This document shows positions 37,706 through 46,903 of a DNA stretch of 64,000 nt, piece by piece (position 1 is the stretch's first letter; the number at the start of each line of letters is the position of its first letter). The notes beneath the pieces were generated by a model. It was not told the origin of the DNA, did not search any database, and worked only from the letters and a program-made list of their open reading frames with translations. Both the position numbers and the translations under genes were made by a program. The stretch is from Rhodoferax sp. U2-2l (lineage in GTDB: Bacteria > Pseudomonadota > Gammaproteobacteria > Burkholderiales > Burkholderiaceae_C): assembly GCF_020594515.1 (NCBI RefSeq), contig NZ_JAJCTH010000018.1:1-64000 (forward strand). Reading direction: 5' to 3'.

Positions 37706-38392
37706 ATGCAGTCCTATTTCTGGGTCATTCTGCACGGCTCTCTGCTGACGGTGGGGGTTTCGTTGCTGGCGCTGCTGGTAGCCGTCATTTTTGGTCTGGC
37801 CGGTGCTGCGGCCAAACTCTCGGGCAAGCCGGTCCTGGTCGGGCTGGCCACCCTTTACAGCACCATCATTCGCGGTATTCCTGATCTGGTGCTGATGCTG
37901 CTGGTGTTCTACGGCGGCACCATCGGCATCAACACCTTGCTGGAAAAACTGGGCAGTGAGGCCACGGTCGACATCGACCCCTTCATGGCAGGTGTGCTGA
38001 CGATTGGCTTCATCTACGGCGCCTACATGACCGAAACCTTCCGCGGCGCCATTTTGAGCATTCCCAAAGGCCAGATGGAAGCCGCCTGGGCCTTTGGCAT
38101 GAACCGCTTTCAGACTTTCATGCGCATCACGCTGCCCCAAATGGTGCGCTACGCCCTGCCCGGCTTCACCAACAACTGGCTGGTGCTGATCAAGGCCACG
38201 GCGCTGGTGAGCCTGATCGGCCTGCAGGAAATGACTTACCTGGCCAAACAGGCCAGTGCTGCCACCCGTTCACCGTTCGTCTTTTTCATGTTCACCGGGG
38301 CGCTGTTTCTGGTTTACACCTCGGTATCGCTGTTTGTCCTGAAGAAGGTCAACGCGCGCTACAGCCTGGGCACCAAGCGAGGCCAGTTGTAA
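37706..38392 (+). CDS. Amino-acid ABC transporter permease (HisQ/ArtQ-like)
   Basis: This is a 228-residue inner-membrane subunit with about five helices and the EAA-type loop (YMTETFRGAILSIPKGQMEAAWAFGMNRFQTFMRITLPQMVR) that docks to the ATPase. It follows the binding protein by 30 bp and its TAA shares one base with the next permease ATG. Together they form the heteromeric HisQM-type channel. Confidence 0.92.
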   Translation: MQSYFWVILHGSLLTVGVSLLALLVAVIFGLAGAAAKLSGKPVLVGLATLYSTIIRGIPDLVLMLLVFYGGTIGINTLLEKLGSEATVDIDPFMAGVLTIGFIYGAYMTETFRGAILSIPKGQMEAAWAFGMNRFQTFMRITLPQMVRYALPGFTNNWLVLIKATALVSLIGLQEMTYLAKQASAATRSPFVFFMFTGALFLVYTSVSLFVLKKVNARYSLGTKRGQL

Positions 38393-39105
38393 TGGAATGG
38401 GCTGTCATTTTCGAGCCAGAGAACCTGGCCCTGTTTGGCAATGGCATTGTCATCACGCTGTGGCTGCTGTTTGCCTCGCTGGCCGCAGGCGGTGTGCTGG
38501 CGCTGATTTTTGCGCTGATGTTGACCGGCCCCTGGGCGGCGCTGCGCTGGGTGGTGGGCGCCTATACCTTTGTCATTCGGGGCACACCGCTGTTGATCCA
38601 GGTGTATCTGATTTATTACGGCCTGGGCCAGCTGGAGTGGATCCAGGCGCGCTGGGACACCATTTGGCCGTGGACCTATTTCAAGGAACCCTTCTTTTGT
38701 GCGCTGCTGGCCTTCAGCCTGAACACCGCCGGGTACACCGCCGAGATGCTGGCCGGCGCCATCCGCGAAACCAGCGCGGGCGAGATCGAAGCCGCCCACG
38801 CTTACGGCATGAGCCGCACCCAAACCATGTGGCGCATCGTGTTGCCCAGCGCCATGCGTCGCACGTTACCGGCTTACAGCAACGAGGTGGTGATGATGCT
38901 GCACGCCACCAGCCTGGCCAGCGCCGTGCCCAACATGCTGGACGTGACCTCAGCGGCCAGCCGCATCTATGCCACCTATTACCTGCCCTTTGAGGCTTAC
39001 CTGGCGGCAGCGGCCATCTACCTGACCGCCTCGTTCGCCCTGATTGGCTTCTTCCGCTTCAGCGAAGGGCGCCTGCTGGCGTATCTGTCCCCCCGCAAGC
39101 ACTAA
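38392..39105 (+). CDS. Amino-acid ABC transporter permease (HisM/ArtM-like)
   Basis: This is a 237-residue second permease subunit, with five or so helices and the EAA loop (YTAEMLAGAIRETSAGEIEAAHAYGMSRTQTMWRIVLPSAMR). VIRGTPLLIQVYLIYYGLG is the classic HisM/ArtM signature. It is coupled to the preceding permease by a one-base overlap. Confidence 0.92.
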   Translation: MEWAVIFEPENLALFGNGIVITLWLLFASLAAGGVLALIFALMLTGPWAALRWVVGAYTFVIRGTPLLIQVYLIYYGLGQLEWIQARWDTIWPWTYFKEPFFCALLAFSLNTAGYTAEMLAGAIRETSAGEIEAAHAYGMSRTQTMWRIVLPSAMRRTLPAYSNEVVMMLHATSLASAVPNMLDVTSAASRIYATYYLPFEAYLAAAAIYLTASFALIGFFRFSEGRLLAYLSPRKH

Positions 39106-39123
39106 CCGGAAAACGTTTTGGCC

Positions 39124-40254
39124 ATGCAGCGTATTGATCACCCCCTGTTATCGCCCAGCCTGGGCAGTGTCAAGACCCTCACCAGCTTCCACTATGGCGA
39201 GCCGGGTTCGGGGCTGAAGGTCTACATCCAGGCCAGTTTGCACGCCGAGGAATTACCCGGCATGCTGGTGGCGCACCATTTGCGTGCGGTGCTGGAAGCC
39301 GCCGAAGCCGATGGTCTGATCCGCGGTGAGGTGGTGCTGGTGCCGGTGGCCAACCCGATCGGCCTGGCGCAGCGGCTCGACCACAAACCCATGGGCCGTT
39401 TCGAGCTGGACACCTCGGAGAACTTCAACCGCCATTACCCTGACCTGGCGTCTGCGGTGGCCCCCACCGTGATGAGCCAGCTGACCGACGACGCACCGGC
39501 CAATGTGCGCCTGGTGCGCCAGGCCATGCGCGACCACCTGCAAGCCTGGACCCCCGACACCGAGCTACAAAGCCTGCGCCGCAGCCTGCTGCTGTTGTCA
39601 CATGACGCTGACTATGTGCTGGACCTGCATTGCGACTGCGAAGGCGTGTTGCACTTCTACACCGAAGAGCCGTGCTGGCCGCAGCTGGCCGACCTGGCGC
39701 ATTACCTGCGCAGCCGCACCATTTTGCTGGCGCGCAACTCGGGCAACCGGCCGTTCGACGAATGCCTGTCCAGCGCCTGGTGGCAGCTGGCTGACAAACT
39801 GCAGGCCGCAGGCTTCAGCGCACCGCTGCCGCAGGGCTGCTGCAGCACCACCATCGAGCTGCGCGGCGAGCTCGATGTCAGCCACGCCTGGGCGCAGCAG
39901 GATGCCCAAGCCATCACCCATTGGCTGCAACACATCGGTGTCTGGGCCGGCGATGACGCCCCCGAGGTGCCTGCGCCCTTGTGCCAGGCCACGCCGCTGG
40001 CGGGTTCCGAGACGCTCAACGCGCGCTCGCCCGGTGTGGTGGTGTTTGCCGCCGAGCCCGGCCAGACATTGCAAAAAGGTGATCTGGTGGCCGAAGTCAT
40101 CAACCCGATTGACGGCTGTGTTGAACAGGTGCTGGCGGGTGTGGACGGCCTGTTTTACGCCCGCATCCGCGACCGCTACATCACCACCGGCGGTGAACTC
40201 GGCAAGATTGCCGGCGCGCAGGCGTTTCGCACTGGCGCGCTGCTGGGGGCCTGA
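39124..40254 (+). CDS. AstE/aspartoacylase-like zinc hydrolase
   Basis: This is a 376-residue member of the succinylglutamate desuccinylase/aspartoacylase (M14-like) family. The zinc-binding H-x-x-E is in LHAEELPGM, the second zinc histidine region is [15 protein letters not shown], and [10 protein letters not shown] is the substrate-side loop. The start is taken as ATG 39124; an in-frame TTG at 39118 is an alternative. Lying between the amino-acid permeases and their ATPase gene, it may hydrolyse an N-acyl or amide derivative of the imported amino acid. Other arginine succinyltransferase pathway genes are absent, so AstE itself is unlikely. Confidence 0.82.
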   Translation: MQRIDHPLLSPSLGSVKTLTSFHYGEPGSGLKVYIQASLHAEELPGMLVAHHLRAVLEAAEADGLIRGEVVLVPVANPIGLAQRLDHKPMGRFELDTSENFNRHYPDLASAVAPTVMSQLTDDAPANVRLVRQAMRDHLQAWTPDTELQSLRRSLLLLSHDADYVLDLHCDCEGVLHFYTEEPCWPQLADLAHYLRSRTILLARNSGNRPFDECLSSAWWQLADKLQAAGFSAPLPQGCCSTTIELRGELDVSHAWAQQDAQAITHWLQHIGVWAGDDAPEVPAPLCQATPLAGSETLNARSPGVVVFAAEPGQTLQKGDLVAEVINPIDGCVEQVLAGVDGLFYARIRDRYITTGGELGKIAGAQAFRTGALLGA

Positions 40255-40256
40255 CC

Positions 40257-41036
40257 ATGACCGCCACCACCACCGTCAAACTCCAGGTCGAGAACATTCA
40301 CAAACGCTTTGGCGCCAACGAGGTGCTCAAAGGCGTGTCACTCACCGCCCACGCGGGCGATGTGATCAGCATCATCGGCAGCTCGGGCTCGGGCAAAAGC
40401 ACCTTTTTGCGCTGCATCAACCTGCTGGAGCGTCCGCATCAGGGCCGCATCAACGTGGCCGGGGAAGAATTGCACCTGAACCCAGGCGCCAACGGCGAAT
40501 TGCACCCGGCCAACCCGAAACAGCTGGCGCGCCTGCGCACCAAGCTGGCCATGGTGTTCCAGCACTTCAACCTGTGGGCGCACATGACCGTGCTGCAAAA
40601 CATCATCGAAGCGCCAGTGCATGTGTTGAAAGTGCCGCATGACCAGGCGGTGGACATCGCCCGCAAGTACCTCGCCAAGGTCGGTTTGGAGGGCAAGGAA
40701 GACGCCTACCCCGCGCACCTGAGCGGCGGCCAGCAGCAACGCGTCGCGATTGCCCGCGCCCTGGCCATGGAGCCCGAGGTGATGCTGTTTGACGAACCCA
40801 CCAGCGCGCTGGACCCCGAACTGGTGAGTGAGGTGCTCAAAGTCATGAAGAACCTGGCTTTAGAGGGCCGCACCATGGTGGTGGTGACCCACGAGATGGG
40901 TTTTGCCCGCGAAGTGGCCAACCACCTGATCTTTTTGCACAAGGGCCTGATCGAAGAAGAAGGCAACCCGGCGCACGTGCTCTCCAACCCCAAGAGCGTC
41001 CGTTTGGCGCAGTTCCTCTCGGGCAGCCTCAAGTAG
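40257..41036 (+). CDS. Amino-acid ABC transporter ATP-binding protein (HisP-like)
   Basis: This is a 259-residue ATPase of the polar amino-acid family: Walker [10 protein letters not shown], signature [15 protein letters not shown], Walker [16 protein letters not shown]-loop VTHEM. The long insert [18 protein letters not shown] in the helical region is typical of HisP. It completes the SBP-Q-M-hydrolase-P operon, starting two bases after the hydrolase stop. Confidence 0.93.
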   Translation: MTATTTVKLQVENIHKRFGANEVLKGVSLTAHAGDVISIIGSSGSGKSTFLRCINLLERPHQGRINVAGEELHLNPGANGELHPANPKQLARLRTKLAMVFQHFNLWAHMTVLQNIIEAPVHVLKVPHDQAVDIARKYLAKVGLEGKEDAYPAHLSGGQQQRVAIARALAMEPEVMLFDEPTSALDPELVSEVLKVMKNLALEGRTMVVVTHEMGFAREVANHLIFLHKGLIEEEGNPAHVLSNPKSVRLAQFLSGSLK

Positions 41037-41055
41037 CGCCTAAAAACAGGCTTTA

Positions 41056-41074
41056 ACCCTGATGTATCAAGGGT
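41056..41074. repeat. Short imperfect inverted repeat after the amino-acid transporter operon
   Basis: ACCCT (41056-41060) and AGGGT (41070-41074) pair, with a GAT/ATC inner match. It occupies most of the 65-bp gap between the ATPase gene and the PLP-enzyme gene. It may be a weak attenuator or a small dispersed repeat; no U tract is present. Confidence 0.35.
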
Positions 41075-41101
41075 GAGAAGCTCTTATTTCCAGAGTACCT
41101 C

Positions 41102-42145
41102 ATGAACTGGCTACATACCGCCATCGCCAAGATTGAGGCGGACTACCAGCGCAGCGCCGACACCCACCTGATCGCCCTGCCGCTGCCCGGCTTTGCCAAA
41201 CACGGCATCGACCTGTACCTCAAAGACGAATCCACCCACCCCACCGGCAGCCTGAAGCACCGCCTGGCGCGCTCGCTGTTTTTGTACGGGCTGTGCAACG
41301 GCTGGATCCACGAGGGTTCCACGATTGTCGAATCCAGCAGCGGATCCACCGCGGTGAGTGAAGCCTACTTTGCGCGGCTGCTGGGCCTGCCGTTTATTGC
41401 GGTCATGCCACGCGGCACCTCGTGCGAGAAGATCGCCCAGATTACGTTTTACGGTGGCCGCTGCCATTTGGTGGACAGCGCCAGCGCCGTCTATGACGAA
41501 GCGCGCGAGCTGGCCCGTAACACCGGCGGCCACTACATGGACCAGTTCACCTTTGCCGAACGCGCCACCGACTGGCGCAGCAGCAACAACATCGCCCAAA
41601 GCATGTTCAGCCAGATGGCACGCGAACGCTTCCCGGTGCCGCGCTGGATCGTGGTGGGCGCGGGCACCGGCGGCACCAGCGCCACCATCGGCCGTTTTGT
41701 GCGCTACCAGCGGCACGACACGCAGCTGTGTGTGGCCGACCCGGTGGGCTCGGTGTTTGGCGAATACCACCGCACGGGTGATGCCAGCGTCACAGGACCG
41801 GGCTCGCACATCGAAGGCATTGGTCGCCCGCGCGTGGAGCCCAGTTTCATCCGCACGCTCATTGACCGCATGATCGAGGTGGCCGATGTCGATTCCATCG
41901 CCGCCATGCAATTACTCACCGAGCTGCTGGGCCGCAAGGTCGGCCCCAGCACCGGCACCAACCTGATCGGCATGCTGCAACTGGCCTGCGAGATGCGCGA
42001 CCAAGGCCAGCAGGGCTCGATCCTGTCGCTGCTGTGTGATGCAGGCGAGCGTTACCTGGGCTCGTACTTCGACCCGGCCTGGGTGCAACAGCACATGGGC
42101 GACTGCGGCCCGGCGCTGGCCCGACTGCGGGCGCAACTGGCCTGA
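41102..42145 (+). CDS. CysK-family PLP enzyme (Cds1-like cysteine desulfhydrase)
   Basis: This is a 347-residue fold-type II PLP enzyme. The PLP lysine is in [12 protein letters not shown], the substrate loop is [13 protein letters not shown] and the phosphate-binding loop is [14 protein letters not shown]. It differs from canonical CysK (KDR-SAK motif replaced, SGNTG replaced by SSGSTA) and fits the group that includes mycobacterial Cds1, an L-cysteine desulfhydrase. It follows the amino-acid transporter operon by 65 bp on the same strand, so it may act on imported cysteine or a related amino acid. Cysteine synthase or another beta-elimination activity cannot be excluded. Confidence 0.75.
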   Translation: MNWLHTAIAKIEADYQRSADTHLIALPLPGFAKHGIDLYLKDESTHPTGSLKHRLARSLFLYGLCNGWIHEGSTIVESSSGSTAVSEAYFARLLGLPFIAVMPRGTSCEKIAQITFYGGRCHLVDSASAVYDEARELARNTGGHYMDQFTFAERATDWRSSNNIAQSMFSQMARERFPVPRWIVVGAGTGGTSATIGRFVRYQRHDTQLCVADPVGSVFGEYHRTGDASVTGPGSHIEGIGRPRVEPSFIRTLIDRMIEVADVDSIAAMQLLTELLGRKVGPSTGTNLIGMLQLACEMRDQGQQGSILSLLCDAGERYLGSYFDPAWVQQHMGDCGPALARLRAQLA

Positions 42146-42278
42146 GCGGCCACCCGGGCAGCCAAAGACCGCAACCTGCCCGACCTGCACCATTTCAAGC
42201 CAAAATGGCTGCCAGCCCCTGACCAAAACAGGCTGGTCACCAGCATCAGCACCGCCATTCACCCACGCTCAAAGCCCC

Positions 42279-43442
42279 ATGCCAACCCAAGCCATGTCCC
42301 TGCCACGCCGCCAGTTGCTGACAGCGGGGCTGAGCCTGCCACTGTGGCCGGGCCTGACACTGGCCCAAGCCCCAACCGGCACACCGGTCGCGCCGCCGCT
42401 GGTCAAACGCCCGCTGCAGTTCCCGCGTGACCTGGGCAGCCACCCGGACACGGCCATCGAGTGGTGGTACATCACCGGGGCCTTGCAGGCGTCAGGGCGC
42501 GCCCTGGGTTTTCAGCTGACGTTTTTCAGGTCGCGTGTGCCCAGCACGCAGGCCATGCGCTCGGGTTTTGCCGCCAAACAGCTGATGTTTGCCCACGCAG
42601 CCGTGACCGATGTGGCGGGCCAGCGCCTGCTGCACGACCAGCGCATTGCCCGCAGTTCCGGCAACGCCGCCGTAGACCTGGCGCAGGCCAGCGAGGTCGA
42701 TACCGACGTGCGCCTGCGCGACTGGTTTCTGGTGCGCCAGGGCAACCGCTACCAGGCCCACGCCAGCGGCGACGGGTTTGCCTTCACCCTGACCCTGCAG
42801 GAAACCCAGCCGCTGCTGCTGCAGGGTGACCAGGGTCTGTCACGCAAGGGGCCCGACGCCAGCCAGGTCAGTTTTTATTACAGCCTGCCGCAACTGGCGG
42901 TGACCGGAGAGGTCACGCTGGCTGGCCAAGCACTGCCCGTGACCGGGCGCGCCTGGCTGGACCATGAGTGGAGCCAGTCCATCATGCCGCCGCAAGCGGT
43001 GGGCTGGGACTGGATCGGCATGAACCTGGCCGACGGTGGCGCACTCACGGCGTTTCGGCTGCGCGACAAAACTGGCGGCACGGTCTGGGCGGGCGGTTCC
43101 TGGCGCGCGGCTGGCGTGGCCCAGCCGGTGGTTTTCACGCCGGACCAGGTGCTGTTCCAGCCCGAGCGCTGGTGGAAAAGCCCCCGCAGCGGCGCCAGCT
43201 ATCCCGTACAGTGGTCGTTGACGATCCTGGGTTTGCCCCAGGCGATCGGTGGCCAGGGCATGGCCGCCGATCCCTTGCAGCTCACGGTGGAAGCCCTGCT
43301 GGACAACCAGGAACTCGACAGCAGCCGCTCCACCGGCGCCATTTATTGGGAAGGTGTGAGCGACCTGCGCAATGCCCAGGGCCAGCCGGTGGGCCGGGGT
43401 TATCTGGAAATGACCGGCTACGCCCGACCACTGCAACTCTGA
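42279..43442 (+). CDS. CrtC/AttH-like lipocalin-domain protein with Tat signal
   Basis: This is a 387-residue exported protein of the hydroxyneurosporene hydratase-like (PF07143) family. A twin-arginine leader (SLPRRQLLTAGLSLPL...AQA) follows the start; ATG 42294 is an alternative start. The lipocalin-type repeats show DTAIEWWYITGAL, YSLPQLAVTGEV and WLDHEWSQSIMPPQAVGWDWIGMNLADGG. Export argues against the cytoplasmic carotenoid hydratase CrtC and for AttH-like proteins found with LolD-type ABC transporters. The matching ATPase and permease are at 29550 and 34116. Activity is unknown. Confidence 0.8.
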   Translation: MPTQAMSLPRRQLLTAGLSLPLWPGLTLAQAPTGTPVAPPLVKRPLQFPRDLGSHPDTAIEWWYITGALQASGRALGFQLTFFRSRVPSTQAMRSGFAAKQLMFAHAAVTDVAGQRLLHDQRIARSSGNAAVDLAQASEVDTDVRLRDWFLVRQGNRYQAHASGDGFAFTLTLQETQPLLLQGDQGLSRKGPDASQVSFYYSLPQLAVTGEVTLAGQALPVTGRAWLDHEWSQSIMPPQAVGWDWIGMNLADGGALTAFRLRDKTGGTVWAGGSWRAAGVAQPVVFTPDQVLFQPERWWKSPRSGASYPVQWSLTILGLPQAIGGQGMAADPLQLTVEALLDNQELDSSRSTGAIYWEGVSDLRNAQGQPVGRGYLEMTGYARPLQL

Positions 43443-43635
43443 GCCGACGCTGGCTGCCAGGTACGGCACCAGCCTGCCAGGGGTCGATGAATGCCCGGCG
43501 CCAGGGCGGGGCAAATTTCGGCTGACTCTTCTTTTCATGGGTGTGCAAGCGAACAGACCCCTGGTCTGTCCGCCCTTAATGTCCGGATGTCGGCGCCTTT
43601 TGCGCTTGCAAATGTCCTCACTACCGGAAATCACC

Positions 43636-44256
43636 ATGAAAAAACCTCTTCACCTGCTCAGTGGCATCACCATGGCAGCCTGTCTGTTGTTCGGCACCAG
43701 CGCCATGGCACAAACCATGTCGGGCACCGATTTCAGTGCCGCCAAAGCCCGCATCAAGGCCGACTACAACGTCGACAAGAAAGCCTGCGATGCCACATCT
43801 GGCAATGCCAAAGACATTTGCATCGCCCAAGCCAAGGGCAAAGAAGACATCGCCCTGGCTGAACTCGACAACAGCTACAAGCCCACGCCCAAGAACCTGG
43901 AAAAAGTCAGCCTAGCCAAGGCAGAAGCGGCTTACGACGTGGCCAAGCAAAAATGTGATGACCTGTCGGGCAACCCGAAGGATGTCTGCCTGAAGGAAGC
44001 CAAAGCCGCATTGACGACGGCCAAAGCCGATGCCAAGGTCAAGATGAAAACATCAGCCACCAACAAAGAGGCCAATGAAACCAGCGCCGATGCCAAAAGC
44101 AAAGCCGCCGCCGAGAACAAGGAAGTCCGCCTGGATGCGGCAGCCGACAAGCGCGCGGCACAGCTGAAGGTGGCGGAAGAAAAATGCGATGCCCTCGCCT
44201 CCACCGCCAAAGATACGTGCCTGGCCGCTGCCAAAGCCAATTTTGGCAAGCCGTAA
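43636..44256 (+). CDS. Exported coiled-coil protein with Cys-x-GN-x-KD-x-C repeats
   Basis: This is a 206-residue secreted protein with signal peptide MKKPLHLLSGITMAACLLFGTSAMAQ. The mature chain is Ala/Lys/Asp-rich and helical. It contains three copies of a cysteine-paired unit: ACDATSGNAKDICIAQAKG, KCDDLSGNPKDVCLKEAKA and KCDALASTAKDTCLAAAKA. Each copy has two cysteines 11 residues apart, so each could form a disulfide-closed helical hairpin. A long charged coiled-coil linker lies between copies two and three. Start at 43636 places the leader correctly. It lies between the AttH-like gene and the MCE transporter operon. No function is assigned. Confidence 0.75.
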   Translation: MKKPLHLLSGITMAACLLFGTSAMAQTMSGTDFSAAKARIKADYNVDKKACDATSGNAKDICIAQAKGKEDIALAELDNSYKPTPKNLEKVSLAKAEAAYDVAKQKCDDLSGNPKDVCLKEAKAALTTAKADAKVKMKTSATNKEANETSADAKSKAAAENKEVRLDAAADKRAAQLKVAEEKCDALASTAKDTCLAAAKANFGKP

Positions 44257-44308
44257 AGCCCCCTGACCGGGTGACACCGGTCCGCCCCAAGGCGGGATAC
44301 TTCGCACC

Positions 44309-45163
44309 ATGACCGAGCCCAAAGCAGTACCTGAAAAAAAACGGACACCTGCCTGGGCGACGCTTGGGCGCAACAAACTGCAAGGCGTGGGCCAGCAGAC
44401 CGGGTTAGCACTGTCCCGAGTGCAGGCGATGCTGGCTTTTTTGGGCGAGAGCTTTCTGGCCCTGGCCGGGTGGGCCACCCACCCCCCACGCATCCGCTGG
44501 CGGCCGATTTTTTTCAACCTGCGAAGCGCCGGGTTTGACGCGCTGCCCATCGTCGGGCTGTTGTCGTTTTTGCTGGGCATTGTGGTGGCGTATCAAGGGG
44601 CCGACCAGCTCAAGCAGTACGGCGCCAACATTTTTGTCGCCGACTTGGTGGGGCTGTCGATGTTGCGCGAATTTGCGCCGCTGATGACGGCCATCATCAT
44701 TGCCGGGCGCTCCGGCTCGGCTTATGCCGCGCAGATCGGCACCATGGCGGTGACGCAGGAAATTGACGCCATGCGCACCATCGGCATCGCACCGCTGGAG
44801 ATGCTGGTGCTGCCCAAACTCATCGCGCTGGTGATCGCCCTGCCGCTGCTGACCGTGTTTGCCGATGTGGCAGGCGTCTTTGGCGGCATGCTGATGGCGC
44901 AGGCGCAACTGGGCGTGGGGTTTGCTGAATTTCTGGACCGCTTTGCGCAAGCCGTCAGCGTCACGTCTTACCTGGTGGGCCTGGGCAAAGCGCCGGTGTT
45001 TGCGGCCATCATTGCTTTGGTGGGGTGTTTTCAGGGCTTTCAAACCCGTGGTGGCGCCGATAGCGTGGGGCAACACACCACGCGCGCGGTGGTGCAGGCC
45101 ATCTTTTGGGTGATCGTGGCCGATGCGCTGTTCTCCGTGGCTTTCAGTCTGCTGGACCTCTGA
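44309..45163 (+). CDS. MCE-type lipid transporter permease (MlaE-like)
   Basis: This is a 284-residue inner-membrane permease of the MlaE/YrbE family, part of an ABC system moving phospholipids between membranes. About five helices lie in residues 75-280; the loop TQEIDAMRTIGIAPLEMLVLPK is the characteristic MlaE signature. A soluble N-terminal extension of about 60 residues (MTEPKAVPEKKRT...) precedes the membrane part. It starts a four-gene operon: permease, ATPase, MCE protein and auxiliary lipoprotein. Confidence 0.92.
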   Translation: MTEPKAVPEKKRTPAWATLGRNKLQGVGQQTGLALSRVQAMLAFLGESFLALAGWATHPPRIRWRPIFFNLRSAGFDALPIVGLLSFLLGIVVAYQGADQLKQYGANIFVADLVGLSMLREFAPLMTAIIIAGRSGSAYAAQIGTMAVTQEIDAMRTIGIAPLEMLVLPKLIALVIALPLLTVFADVAGVFGGMLMAQAQLGVGFAEFLDRFAQAVSVTSYLVGLGKAPVFAAIIALVGCFQGFQTRGGADSVGQHTTRAVVQAIFWVIVADALFSVAFSLLDL

Positions 45164-45164
45164 C

Positions 45165-45962
45165 ATGAACCCATCTGCACCGAACACGGTTCTTGAGATG
45201 CACCAGGTGGTGACGCGGTTTGGCAGCCATGTGGTGCACAACGGCATTGACCTGGTGGTGCACCGTGCCGAGATCTTTGCGGTGATTGGCGGCAGTGGCA
45301 CCGGCAAATCAACGCTGTTGCGCGAAATGATCCTGCTGCACACGCCCAATGCGGGCCGCATCCGCGTGCTGGGGGTGGACCTGACCCACATCACCGCCGC
45401 GGCGGCACTGGCGCTGCGTCAGCGCTTTGGGGTGTTGTTTCAGCAAGGTGGCTTGTTTGGTTCGTTGACGGTGCTGGAAAACATCGGCTTGCCGCTGCGG
45501 GAACATCGCCAGCTCAGCGACTTGCAGGTGGACGCCATCGCCGCCGAAAAACTGGCAGCCGTTGGTTTGGCGCCCAGCGTGGCAGACCTGTACCCGGCCG
45601 AACTCAGCGGCGGCATGATGAAACGTGCCGCGCTGGCCCGGGCCCTGGTGCTGGAGCCCGAACTGCTGTTTCTGGACGAGCCCACCGCCGGGCTGGACCC
45701 GCAAAGCGCGGCTGGTTTCGACGAATTGGTGAAAAATTTGCGCGACCAGTTGGGGTTGACGGTGGTGATGATCACGCACGACCTGGACTTGTTGTGGCAG
45801 GTGGCGAACCGTGTGGCGGTGCTGGCTGACGGCAAGGTCCAGGGCATCGGCTCCATGGCGGAACTCTCCCGCATGGCGGTACCGGCCATCCGCCCCTTCT
45901 TCACCGGCCCGCGCGCCCGCACAGCCCAGGCGCAGGCCCTGTTAACTCCCGTGGAGCCCTGA
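45165..45962 (+). CDS. MCE-type lipid transporter ATPase (MlaF-like)
   Basis: This is a 265-residue ATPase: Walker A GGSGTGKSTLL, signature ELSGGMMKRAALARAL, Walker B LLFLDEPTAGLDP, H-loop ITHDLD. The LSGGM(M/A)KR signature distinguishes MlaF-type ATPases. The start at 45165, one base after the permease stop, is chosen over an upstream in-frame ATG within that gene. Its TGA shares one base with the mlaD-like ATG. Confidence 0.93.
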   Translation: MNPSAPNTVLEMHQVVTRFGSHVVHNGIDLVVHRAEIFAVIGGSGTGKSTLLREMILLHTPNAGRIRVLGVDLTHITAAAALALRQRFGVLFQQGGLFGSLTVLENIGLPLREHRQLSDLQVDAIAAEKLAAVGLAPSVADLYPAELSGGMMKRAALARALVLEPELLFLDEPTAGLDPQSAAGFDELVKNLRDQLGLTVVMITHDLDLLWQVANRVAVLADGKVQGIGSMAELSRMAVPAIRPFFTGPRARTAQAQALLTPVEP

Positions 45963-46903
45963 TGGAAACCAAAGTGAACTATGTGTGGGTCGGCGCCTTT
46001 GTGCTGGTGTTGGGCGCCGCGCTGGTGGCGGGCGTCTTGTGGCTGGCCTCAGGCGGCGCCTGGCAAAAGCAGTACGACGTGTACCAGGCGGTGATGGAAG
46101 AATCCGTGGCCGGGCTCAATGTCAACGCGCCGGTCAAATACAACGGCGTGGATGTGGGCAAAGTGCAAACCATCACGCTGGACGGCGCCAACCCCAAAAA
46201 CGTCAATCTGCTGTTTGCCATCGAGCACGGCACCCCGATCAAGGAAGACACCATCGCCGTCCTGAAGACGCAGGGCTTGACCGGCATCGCTTATGTGGAG
46301 TTGAGCGGCGGCAGCGTCACCTCACCGGTGCTGCAGGCTCAGGCGGGCGCCAGCTACCCGGCGATACGGACCTCGCCGTCGTTATCAGCTCGGCTGGAAA
46401 ACGTGCTCTCCAGCGTGCTGGCCAAGCTCGACAGCACCTCCGCCAACCTCAACGCCATTCTGAGCAAAGAGAACCAGACCGCCTTTCGCAACACGCTGGC
46501 GGATGTGGCCACCCTGGCGCGCACGCTGGCGGCGCGCAAAGACAGCATCGATGCCGGCCTTGCGGATGGTGCGCGCACCTTGAAAAACACCGCCAAAGCC
46601 AGCGCCGAGTTACAAGCCCTGACCCAAGGCCTGGCCCGCAGCGCCCGTGCCATTGAAAAGATGGGCACCGAAGTCGCCAACACCAGCGTCAACGCAGGCA
46701 AAACCATCGATGGCGTCGGGGCGGATGTGAAGCGCCTGAGCACCGACACCTTGCCTGAACTGGAACGCCTGCTGGGGGAGTTGAGCACCCTGAGCCGCTC
46801 GCTCCAGCTGCTGACCGAGCAGACGCGGCGCGACCCCCGTGGTCTCATTTTTGGCAACCAAACCGTGCCCAATGGCCCGGGCGAATCGGGAGAACAACCA
46901 TGA
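45962..46903 (+). CDS. MCE-domain lipid-binding protein (MlaD-like)
   Basis: This is a 313-residue protein with one N-terminal anchor (about 8-28) and one MCE domain (residues 35-120), including GVDVGKVQTITLD and LKTQGLTGIAYVELSGG. A long C-terminal helical tail follows, suited to a needle-like oligomer. It is longer than E. coli MlaD (183) and closer to PqiB/single-MCE proteins paired with a YmbA-like lipoprotein. It links the inner-membrane ABC complex to the outer membrane. Confidence 0.9.
   Translation: METKVNYVWVGAFVLVLGAALVAGVLWLASGGAWQKQYDVYQAVMEESVAGLNVNAPVKYNGVDVGKVQTITLDGANPKNVNLLFAIEHGTPIKEDTIAVLKTQGLTGIAYVELSGGSVTSPVLQAQAGASYPAIRTSPSLSARLENVLSSVLAKLDSTSANLNAILSKENQTAFRNTLADVATLARTLAARKDSIDAGLADGARTLKNTAKASAELQALTQGLARSARAIEKMGTEVANTSVNAGKTIDGVGADVKRLSTDTLPELERLLGELSTLSRSLQLLTEQTRRDPRGLIFGNQTVPNGPGESGEQP

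Noticed and set aside
39124..40254. Arginine succinyltransferase pathway enzyme AstE
   Set aside because: No other ast genes are nearby and the gene lies within a transporter operon, so only the family is assigned.
42279..43442. Carotenoid hydratase CrtC of the spheroidene pathway
   Set aside because: The protein has a Tat export signal and no carotenoid genes beside it, fitting AttH-like proteins better, although the domain family is shared.
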